Below, piece by piece: positions 1 to 5,281 of a stretch of DNA of 5,392 bases (position 1 is the stretch's first letter; the number at the start of each line of letters is the position of its first letter). The stretch lies in assembly GCA_947628635.1 (NCBI GenBank), contig CANRAX010000075.1, forward strand, positions 1 to 5,392. The letters run 5' to 3'. This DNA is from an uncultured Bacilli bacterium (lineage in GTDB: Bacteria; Bacillota_I; Bacilli_A; RF39; UBA660). A program made the translations under genes and the position numbers. The notes beneath the pieces were generated by a model. That model was not told the origin of the DNA. It saw nothing but the letters and a program-made list of their open reading frames with translations, and searched no databases.

Positions 1-1
1 T

Positions 2-103
2 ACAACAAGTGATGGGCATACTCACAGTTTTACAGGAACAGCTACAACAATAAATAATCTTCAACCTTACATAACAGTTTATATGTGGCGAAGGACATCA
101 TAA
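2..103 (+). CDS. Phage tail-collar / tail-fibre-like protein, C-terminal end only
   Basis: This is an open frame from the left edge to a TAA stop, 33 codons, with no start in the window. The readable end contains DGHTHSFTGTATT followed by NNLQPYITVYMWRRTS. A Gly-His-Thr-His stretch, then an N-L-x-P-Y-[IL]-x-V-Y-x-W-[RK]-R-T ending, is the usual C-terminus of phage tail-collar, baseplate and 'microcystin-dependent protein'-like tail proteins. In some phage tail fibres and spikes HxH motifs bind a metal ion; whether these histidines do so here is inference. The gene converges on the penicillin-binding protein gene and ends just before a shared terminator. It suggests a prophage or phage-tail-like cluster to the left. 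The family call rests on about 30 residues, so the exact protein is uncertain. Confidence 0.6.
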   Translation, partial: TTSDGHTHSFTGTATTINNLQPYITVYMWRRTS

Positions 104-113
104 TTTAAAAAAT

Positions 114-153
114 AAAAAAAGCTATCAAGAAATTTTAGATAGCTCTTTTTTTT
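114..153. terminator. Bidirectional intrinsic terminator between convergent genes
   Basis: AGCTATC (120-126) pairs perfectly with GATAGCT (138-144) around an 11-base loop. Eight Ts follow on the plus strand (146-153), and six As precede the stem (114-119), which read as a U-run on the minus strand. The hairpin can therefore end both the phage-tail gene (plus) and the penicillin-binding protein gene (minus). The T-run overlaps the stop codon of the minus-strand gene (152-154), so the hairpin starts immediately after that stop. Confidence 0.85.
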
Positions 154-2818
154 ATTCTTCTTCATCTGTTGTAGGTGATGGCGAAGCAGTAGGAGTTGTA
201 GTTGCAGATGGCGATGGTGATGATGATGGTGATGTACTTGGTGTTGAAGATGGTGACGGTGTTTGAGTTGGTTTAGTTTCTTCAAATTTAAACGTAGCTG
301 GATTACTTTGAATACCACTATAACTCTTATAAGTTGCTACAACTTTATAAGTTCCATATGGTGAAGAAGTATTAAATGTATAACTTGTTTTATCCGTCCA
401 ACCAAGTAATTTAGAATCAAGGTAGACGTTATAACCAAATGTTCCATAAGAATCATTAGCTAAGGAACCTGGTGATACGCTATTCCAAGTAATAGTAACT
501 TTTCTTGTTGTAGAATTGTAAACGGCTTTTAAATTGCCTGGAGCAGAAAGTTTAACATTACTTGTATCTACTTCAGTTGGTTCATAACCTTTTTTGAAAT
601 ATTCAACAGTTCCACTTTGACCGGGAGCAGCTAGCTTAGGAGGGTTAGATCCAGGAGCAATAACAGCTTTTACTACACTAGATGGCATTGTAAATGATTC
701 ACGATTGCTTTCAACAGCTCCATTATTAATTAAAGCACGCATAATTTTATCTTTTTGAACTGTTGCTGGTACATTGTGTAAGCAATATTCACTACTAATA
801 TAATCATAACCATACCACAAAGCAATTACTGTTTTAGTTGAATAACCAATTATCCATGAATCTCTAATAGCGTCCCAAGGTAGATTTTTTGATTCCATTA
901 CTGTTTGATCAAAGTTTGTTGTACCTGTTTTGAATGCCATATTATTTGGATTTCCACCATTAACAACAACATCTTGTAAAACATTGGTAATCATATATGC
1001 AGTAGCTTCTGACATAACACGTTTTTTCTCCGATTTATGTTCTATAACTTCTCCTGTTGCTCTAAATTGTATCTTATTTATGGTGTAAGGTTCATTGTAA
1101 TAGCCACCATTTGAGAATGCAGCGTAGGCAGCACTCATTTGAAGTGGATTAGTTCCTGGTGACCAAGCTCCAATAGCATGAGCTTCATGAATACGACCAT
1201 TTTCTATTTCTGGTTCTATTCCAAGACTTGTTACAAATTCAATAATTTTTTTATTGTCAATCTGTTGAAAAGCTTTTAGTGCTGGAATATTACGTGATAG
1301 TGATAATGCTCGACGAAGGGTCATTGTACCATAGTAACTTCCATCCCAGTTATGAATTGCTCTTCCATTTGAATAAGTGTATGGCGAATCATCAAACAAC
1401 GTGTAAGTTGACCAATTGTTAAATTCAATACCTGGTCCATAATCAAACAATGGCTTAGCAGTAGAACCTGGTTGTCTTTGTATATCAGTAGCGTAATTTT
1501 TTTGAAGCATTCCAGTTCTGTTACGACCATTACCAATTGCTAAAACTTTACCCGTTTGCGAATCTATAACAGAAACACCTGCTTGAACAACATCATCTAT
1601 CCAGTCGTAAGTTTCACCATTCATAACTCCATTTATAGCATCTTGTTTTGAAGTATCTAAGTTAGTATAAATTAAAAGGGCTGTTGTATAAGGGTTAGCT
1701 TTATATTTTTTTTGTGCTTCAGCTACAACTGTATCAATATATCCTTGGTACTTATGATATTTTTCAACAGTAGCTACTTCAGCTGTTAATGATTCAACTG
1801 GAATAGAATTTGCTAATTCTTCCTCTTCTTCTGTAATATAGCCATGTCTGCGCATTAAATAAAGAACAGTTTTTCTTCTTTCAGCAGCATTTTTAGGATT
1901 AACATTTGGACGATAATAATTAGGAGCTTTAAACATACCAGCAATGATTGCTGCTTCACTCAAATTAAGTTCAGATACGCTTTTGCCAAAATATGTTTGA
2001 CTAGCTTCTTCAACGCCATAAATATTTCCACCTAAAGAATGGTTATTTACATAAAATTCAATTATTTGCTCTTTAGTATAATCACTTTCAAGTTTAAATA
2101 TTGATAAATATATATCTTCAAATTTTCTGATAATTCCTGCAAGTCCTTCATCAACTGTTTTATCAGTAAAGACGTTTTTAACAACTTGCATTGATAAAGT
2201 AGATGCACCACCGGCATCAGATTTATGTAATACTTGACCAATAGAGGCTTTTAAGAAACGAGGAGCATCAAAACCATTATGTTGAAAAAATCTAGAGTCT
2301 TCAGTAGCAACAATAGCATCAACTAGGACTTCTGGTAATTCATCGTAAGAAACTTTTTCTCGATTTTCTTCTCCAACTTTAGCATATTCATTACCATTGA
2401 TATCATAAAGACGACTGATTTCTTTAGTATTTAATTTGTTAGCTTCATATTTAGGTTCAGCTTCAATTTTTATATATACTAAGAAAGCTCCAAAAGCAAG
2501 CATGCATAAAATACCAAAAGTTAATATTATTATTAAAAGAATATTTATTAATTTCTTCTTTTTCTTCTGTTTATTTACTTTCTTTAAAATACTAGCTATT
2601 CCAACAATAATACCAATTCCAATACTGGCGATAAGAGTCAATGTAAAACCAAAAATTAAATAACAAGTTAAAAGTAAGGCAATTATCGCAAACATGATAG
2701 CTAAACGAATGTTATTATCCGTCTTACTTTTTGGATTAACTCTTTTCTTTATTTCGTTCGTATTATATGACTTAGTATTATTTTTCTTTTTCTTTCTTCC
2801 TTTTATTTCTTTTTGCAT
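152..2818 (-). CDS. ponA: Class A penicillin-binding protein (bifunctional glycosyltransferase/transpeptidase)
   Basis: This 888-residue enzyme polymerises lipid II into glycan strands (GT51 domain) and cross-links the peptides (transpeptidase domain) on the outer face of the membrane. Residues 1-37 are basic and cytoplasmic. Hydrophobic stretches lie at about 38-58, 59-78 and 90-116, with a lysine-rich loop at 79-89. The GT51 domain runs from about 130 to 325. It contains motif 1 EDSRFFQHNG with Glu173, motif 2 GGASTLSMQ (203-211), motif 3 RKFED (231-235), motif 4 from Lys249, and RRKTVL (314-319). The transpeptidase has STAK with nucleophile Ser452, SRN (508-510) and KTG (630-632). An FN3-like domain (about 755-847) and a Pro/Ser/Thr tail ending DEEE follow. 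Length and order match Bacillus PonA (PBP1). Unusual points are Asp235, where the family has a catalytic Glu, and three membrane segments instead of one. The ATG has GGAGG seven bases upstream and directly follows the recU stop. Confidence 0.96.
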   Translation of the reverse strand: MQKEIKGRKKKKNNTKSYNTNEIKKRVNPKSKTDNNIRLAIMFAIIALLLTCYLIFGFTLTLIASIGIGIIVGIASILKKVNKQKKKKKLINILLIIILTFGILCMLAFGAFLVYIKIEAEPKYEANKLNTKEISRLYDINGNEYAKVGEENREKVSYDELPEVLVDAIVATEDSRFFQHNGFDAPRFLKASIGQVLHKSDAGGASTLSMQVVKNVFTDKTVDEGLAGIIRKFEDIYLSIFKLESDYTKEQIIEFYVNNHSLGGNIYGVEEASQTYFGKSVSELNLSEAAIIAGMFKAPNYYRPNVNPKNAAERRKTVLYLMRRHGYITEEEEELANSIPVESLTAEVATVEKYHKYQGYIDTVVAEAQKKYKANPYTTALLIYTNLDTSKQDAINGVMNGETYDWIDDVVQAGVSVIDSQTGKVLAIGNGRNRTGMLQKNYATDIQRQPGSTAKPLFDYGPGIEFNNWSTYTLFDDSPYTYSNGRAIHNWDGSYYGTMTLRRALSLSRNIPALKAFQQIDNKKIIEFVTSLGIEPEIENGRIHEAHAIGAWSPGTNPLQMSAAYAAFSNGGYYNEPYTINKIQFRATGEVIEHKSEKKRVMSEATAYMITNVLQDVVVNGGNPNNMAFKTGTTNFDQTVMESKNLPWDAIRDSWIIGYSTKTVIALWYGYDYISSEYCLHNVPATVQKDKIMRALINNGAVESNRESFTMPSSVVKAVIAPGSNPPKLAAPGQSGTVEYFKKGYEPTEVDTSNVKLSAPGNLKAVYNSTTRKVTITWNSVSPGSLANDSYGTFGYNVYLDSKLLGWTDKTSYTFNTSSPYGTYKVVATYKSYSGIQSNPATFKFEETKPTQTPSPSSTPSTSPSSSPSPSATTTPTASPSPTTDEEE
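165..265. repeat. Low-complexity GAT/GGT-rich tract encoding the Pro/Ser/Thr tail of PonA
   Basis: The plus strand reads as interrupted repeats of GATGGTGAT and GATGGCGAT. On the coding (minus) strand this gives SPSPS, TPTASPSP and SSTPSTSP, about residues 850-884 of the penicillin-binding protein. Such tails are usually flexible and reach out of the membrane-proximal zone into the wall. Near-identical short units make the tract prone to slippage, so its length may vary between strains. Confidence 0.7.
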
Positions 2819-3400
2819 TTAAATACCTCCAATTAGAATATCGACTATTTTTAAATAATCAATTCTAGGTCTATAACCATCACTTAATAAATAAGCATTT
2901 TCTTTAATGAATGATAAGGGAATTGACTTACGATTGATGTTATTTACAAAATGTAATAATTTCTCAGCTGGTAAAAGATAAGTTTCATTTAATGATGTAA
3001 ATCTAATTATGACAAAGGCAATTCCACCATGATTAAAAACATTACTTAAATGTTTTATTTGATGAGGATGAATATTATTCAAAGTAAAAGAAGTAGTACT
3101 TTTAGTTTCTTTTGCTTCAAAATCAATATATTTGCCCTTGTAAATACCATTATAATCAGTAGTAGAGGGAATAGTAAAAAAGGCTTCTTTAATAACAGCT
3201 TTATCACGTGAAGGATAATCAACTTTTGTTATTTTTATTGGTGTTGGTTTTTTATAAATATAAGCCTTATCCATCTCTTGATAGTATTCATTGGATAGAT
3301 TAATTTCACTTTCTAAAGTCATACCTCTATTTTTATAAATAATATTATTATGGTCTTTAACTACCAAATTTGTTTTTTTTGTACCAGAAGGGTAGTTCAT
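2819..3400 (-). CDS. recU: Holliday junction resolvase RecU
   Basis: This 193-residue nuclease cleaves four-way DNA junctions at the end of recombinational repair and helps chromosome segregation; it works in the cytoplasm with RuvAB. The sequence follows Bacillus subtilis RecU (206 residues) closely from end to end. Shared blocks include NRGMTLE (24-30), KKPTP (50-54), a basic stalk segment up to VIKEA (69-73), TDYNGIYKGKYIDFEAKETK (81-100), HPHQIKH (111-117) and GYRPRIDY (175-182). The metal-binding residues of this PD-(D/E)xK-like fold are expected to be Asp82, Glu95 and Lys97, and all are present. The start ATG follows AGGTGAT closely on the minus strand. The protein is about 13 residues shorter than the Bacillus one, mainly at the two ends, and appears intact. 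It is first in an operon with ponA, a pairing also known from Bacillus. I am very sure of the family. Confidence 0.96.
   Translation of the reverse strand: MNYPSGTKKTNLVVKDHNNIIYKNRGMTLESEINLSNEYYQEMDKAYIYKKPTPIKITKVDYPSRDKAVIKEAFFTIPSTTDYNGIYKGKYIDFEAKETKSTTSFTLNNIHPHQIKHLSNVFNHGGIAFVIIRFTSLNETYLLPAEKLLHFVNNINRKSIPLSFIKENAYLLSDGYRPRIDYLKIVDILIGGI
2826..2830 (-). promoter_or_regulatory. Ribosome binding site of ponA inside the recU end
   Basis: On the minus strand GGAGG is followed by seven bases and then the ponA ATG. The site lies inside the last codons of recU (Ile-Gly-Gly-Ile-stop), and the TAA of recU is directly followed by the ATG. Ribosomes finishing recU therefore reach the ponA start at once, which points to translational coupling. 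No separate ponA promoter is evident. Confidence 0.85.
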
Positions 3401-3446
3401 CCAATCACCTATTTTTAATTATACTATAAATGTTTTATTTTTACCA
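3401..3446 (-). promoter_or_regulatory. Probable recU-ponA promoter and recU ribosome binding site
   Basis: On the minus strand a perfect TATAAT lies at 3418-3423. The -35 position 17 bases upstream reads TGGTAA (3441-3446), a poor match, so this promoter is either weak or helped by the A/T-rich sequence further upstream. Transcription would start near 3411. AGGTGA (3405-3410) sits four bases before the recU ATG, leaving a leader of only about 10-15 bases with little room for leader-based regulation. Confidence 0.5.
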
Positions 3447-3536
3447 TAAATACTAAATAAAATTTAAAAAAAATTATTCAAAGATAAGAGAATATTAAGA
3501 CTCAAAAATTATTTTCATAATATTTTTTTCAAAGTG
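3447..3536. other. AT-rich spacer between divergent promoters
   Basis: This is about 90 bases of almost pure A/T with A- and T-runs (for example 3466-3473 and 3523-3529). I see no gene, strong hairpin or repeat array in it. By position it could hold UP elements for both divergent promoters or be intrinsically curved DNA; this is inference from base composition only. Confidence 0.35.
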
Positions 3537-3567
3537 TTGACTCTTACCTTAACGTTAGTGTTATTAT
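3537..3567 (+). promoter_or_regulatory. MerR-type promoter with operator dyad
   Basis: TTGACT (3537-3542) and TATTAT (3562-3567) are separated by 19 bp, longer than the usual 17 and typical of promoters that MerR proteins activate by twisting the DNA. The spacer holds an imperfect dyad, ACCTTAAC then GTTAGTGT (3546-3561), matching at six of eight positions per half and centred within about 1.5 bp of the spacer middle. It lies directly before a MerR-family gene, so autoregulation by that protein is the natural reading. A ribosome binding site GAGGTGA (3578-3584) follows. Confidence 0.75.
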
Positions 3568-3590
3568 ATAGAAAAACGAGGTGAGGGTAT

Positions 3591-4703
3591 ATGTATCGAA
3601 TAGGAGAGTTTTCATATCTTTGTGAAACGACAATTAAAACATTAAGACATTATCATGATATTGGTCTTTTAGAACCTGCAAAAATTGATCAATTTACAGG
3701 ATATAGGTACTATAATGATAGTCAAGTTCAAAAATTTAGATTGATTAAGCAATTGCAAGAAGCTGGTTTGACCTTAGATGAAATAAAAGAAATTATCCAA
3801 GATTTTAATATTGTTGATTTAGAAAAGAAAATTGTAAAATTAGAAAATGAAAAAAATCAACAAATAAATAGTTTGAGGGATTTTATTAAAAGAAGCAATT
3901 ATGTATCTTCAAGTAATGTTGAATTTACTACTAATAAAGGAAAATACTTTATTGGTAAATTTCAAAAAATTAAAAATAGAACTGCTTTAAATTTAGATTT
4001 AAAGGAATTTTCTAATCATCCTAAAGTTTTTATCAATTATGAAAAAAATTACAAGGAAAAAGACATTTTGTGTTTTGTTGGTTATGAAATAAGTAAAGAG
4101 GAAAAAAATACTATTTCTAAGGAATTTTTAATTAAAAATAATCTAGAAATTATTTTCAATGATGCTGATAAAATTCCATCTGTTATTCATGCTTTAGTAA
4201 ACAGTTCTATTATGGATACTTATATAGATATTATTAAATTTGCAAGTGATAATGAAATTCAAATACGTGGGGAGTTTTATGAAATAGAAAAAGATCAGAG
4301 AATAGATATATATGTTGAGGCTTATGATTTAAAAGTAGAAAATTTAATGGCTTTAAAGCATGATAAATATTTAGAACAGAACTTAAAAAATGTTTATCCT
4401 AAAGAATATGTTGGCACATGGAAATTAGAAGGAGAAATAGTTGAATTACCTAGGTATTTTGATACTAATAATGAGCATTATATTCCAGATACTGAATTAA
4501 AGGAGTTACAGTTAAATTTGGATGGTACAACTAATTTTTCACACATTACTTGGAAGGAGAATTATTTAATTATTAATTATAATCAGACAATTGTTTATGA
4601 TCACTTTTTCTTATCAAATGATAAAAAATATCTTACAATTTTAGTAAATTGCCAATATAGTAATGCTAGACCATATAAATATTTTTATAAAAAAGTTAAA
4701 TAA
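3591..4703 (+). CDS. MerR-family transcriptional regulator with GyrI-like and lipocalin-like C-terminal regions
   Basis: This is a 370-residue DNA-binding regulator. Residues 1-70 form the MerR winged helix-turn-helix: YRIGEF, then the TIKTLRHYHDIGLLEP and GYRYY signatures. A dimerisation coiled coil covers about 71-100. Residues about 108-250 resemble the GyrI-like effector-binding domain of BmrR/Mta-type regulators, including RGEFYEIEKDQRIDIYVEA (226-244). Residues about 270-370 start YVGTWKLEGE and end in DGTTNFSHITW and PYKYFYKK. They resemble the lipocalin-like module attached to some Firmicutes MerR proteins. No metal-binding cysteine pattern is seen, so a small organic ligand is more likely than a metal. 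The start is fixed by GAGGTGAGGG six to ten bases upstream. No transporter or enzyme gene adjoins it, so the target beyond itself is unknown. The MerR call is firm; the last domain is a pattern judgement. Confidence 0.9.
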   Translation: MYRIGEFSYLCETTIKTLRHYHDIGLLEPAKIDQFTGYRYYNDSQVQKFRLIKQLQEAGLTLDEIKEIIQDFNIVDLEKKIVKLENEKNQQINSLRDFIKRSNYVSSSNVEFTTNKGKYFIGKFQKIKNRTALNLDLKEFSNHPKVFINYEKNYKEKDILCFVGYEISKEEKNTISKEFLIKNNLEIIFNDADKIPSVIHALVNSSIMDTYIDIIKFASDNEIQIRGEFYEIEKDQRIDIYVEAYDLKVENLMALKHDKYLEQNLKNVYPKEYVGTWKLEGEIVELPRYFDTNNEHYIPDTELKELQLNLDGTTNFSHITWKENYLIINYNQTIVYDHFFLSNDKKYLTILVNCQYSNARPYKYFYKKVK

Positions 4704-4723
4704 GTCTATTTTTAGCTTTATTT
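4698..4723. terminator. Possible weak hairpin at the end of the MerR gene
   Basis: AAATAAGTCTA (4698-4708) can pair with TAGCTTTATTT (4713-4723) around a TTTT loop, with one G-T wobble and one T-C mismatch. It overlaps the MerR stop codon. The stem is mostly A-T pairs and no proper T-run follows on the plus strand, so it is at best a weak terminator or an RNA end-protecting stem. On the minus strand it would be followed by AACTTTTTT. Confidence 0.25.
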
Positions 4724-4780
4724 GTCGAATTTATGATTATTTTAGAAAATTATATTATGATTAATGATAGGTGATTGATT

Positions 4781-4903
4781 GTGAATTGTTTGGAGTTAAG
4801 TAAAATACTTAGTATGATGATTGAAAAAACAAAAGTAGTTTCTATTGAGACAAATTTATATTTTATTACAGAAGCGTTAGCAATTGACAAAAAGAAGTAT
4901 TAA
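4781..4903 (+). CDS. Small 40-residue hypothetical protein, GTG start
   Basis: The frame reads V(M)NCLELSKILSMMIEKTK, then VVSIETNLYFITEALAI and a DKKKY end, followed by TAA. It is supported by a strong ribosome binding site, AGGTGATT (4769-4776), six bases after its AGGTGA core from the GTG; the same ten bases, TAGGTGATTG, precede recU. An in-frame TGA at 4772 rules out a longer start. I do not recognise the family. The product looks helical and amphipathic, with no signal peptide or clear membrane segment. It lies 77 bases after the MerR gene, and the gpsB promoter is embedded in its last codons. It could be a genuine small protein, a short upstream frame, or the decayed remnant of an older gene at this site. 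Confidence 0.5.
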   Translation: MNCLELSKILSMMIEKTKVVSIETNLYFITEALAIDKKKY

Positions 4904-4912
4904 TGTGATAAT
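4884..4912 (+). promoter_or_regulatory. gpsB promoter, near consensus with extended -10
   Basis: A perfect TTGACA (4884-4889), exactly 17 bases, then GATAAT (4907-4912) preceded by TGT give an extended -10 (TGTGATAAT). This is the best housekeeping promoter in the window. Transcription would begin near 4919, leaving a leader of about 20 bases before gpsB. The -35 lies within the coding end of the 40-codon gene. The transcript may also carry the RNase P RNA directly downstream of gpsB. Confidence 0.8.
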
Positions 4913-4929
4913 ATAAACTGTAAGGGATT

Positions 4930-4935
4930 GGTGAT
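4930..4935 (+). promoter_or_regulatory. Ribosome binding site that sets the gpsB start
   Basis: GGTGAT matches the 3' half of the Shine-Dalgarno consensus AGGAGGTGAT and sits four bases before ATG 4940. This is the same arrangement as at recU. It makes the in-frame TTG (4928) and GTG (4931), which overlap this site, unlikely starts. Confidence 0.65.
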
Positions 4936-4939
4936 AAGG

Positions 4940-5281
4940 ATGTATCAAAATAAAATTAAACTAATGCCTCAGGATATCTTAGAAAAAGAATTTAAGATTG
5001 ATACGAGAGGGTATCGATTAAAAGAAGTAGATCAATTTTTGGATGATATTATTGGAGATTATGAACAGTTTCTTAATATTATTAATAATCTAGAGAAAGA
5101 AAAGGCTGATTTGCTTGCTGAAATAGTTAATTTGAAGCAAGAATTACGTAATTCAAAACTTAATATGGAAGTAGCTAATAGGAATTCTGCTACTGGGGAA
5201 GTTGCTAATATAGATATTATAAGAAGACTTTCTCAATTAGAAAAAATGGTATATGGTTTAAAGAATAATGATGACAATTAA
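4940..5281 (+). CDS. gpsB: Cell division and wall-synthesis adaptor GpsB
   Basis: This is a 113-residue DivIVA/GpsB-family cytoplasmic protein. In Bacillus and Listeria GpsB binds the short cytoplasmic tails of penicillin-binding proteins and shuttles them between the septum and side wall. The N-terminal domain MYQNKIKLMPQDILEKEF aligns with Bacillus MLADKVKLSAKDILEKEF without gaps, which also fixes the start at this ATG. Pocket residues Tyr25, Asp31, Leu34 and Asp35 are all present at the Bacillus numbering. A coiled coil covers about 36-75, a short linker follows, and the C-terminal oligomerisation helix NIDIIRRLSQLEKMVYG (90-106) matches Bacillus NFDILKRLSNLEKHVFG. The likely partner, PonA, is encoded on the other strand at the left of the window. 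It has its own strong promoter and is directly followed by rnpB. Confidence is very high. Confidence 0.95.
   Translation: MYQNKIKLMPQDILEKEFKIDTRGYRLKEVDQFLDDIIGDYEQFLNIINNLEKEKADLLAEIVNLKQELRNSKLNMEVANRNSATGEVANIDIIRRLSQLEKMVYGLKNNDDN

Noticed and set aside
79..318. Minus-strand frame with a histidine/leucine-rich product
   Set aside because: It is a shifted reading of the repetitive PonA tail DNA; it runs through the terminator and has no ribosome site. The His run comes from GAT/GGT repeats read out of frame.
1321..1536. 71-codon minus-strand frame inside ponA
   Set aside because: It lies wholly within the transpeptidase coding sequence in another frame, with no recognisable protein features.
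2436..2663. 75-codon plus-strand frame with hydrophobic segments
   Set aside because: It is antisense to the PonA membrane segments; AT-rich codons for Ile/Leu/Lys give Phe/Ile-rich products on the other strand. No ribosome site was seen.
4722..4761. Promoter for the 40-codon gene (TTGTCG, or TATGAT at 4756-4761)
   Set aside because: No -35/-10 pair with acceptable match and spacing could be built; the gene may be read through from merR.
4928..4939. Longer gpsB start at TTG 4928 (extra Met-Val-Ile-Arg)
   Set aside because: The extra codons overlap the ribosome site, and alignment with Bacillus GpsB starts exactly at ATG 4940.
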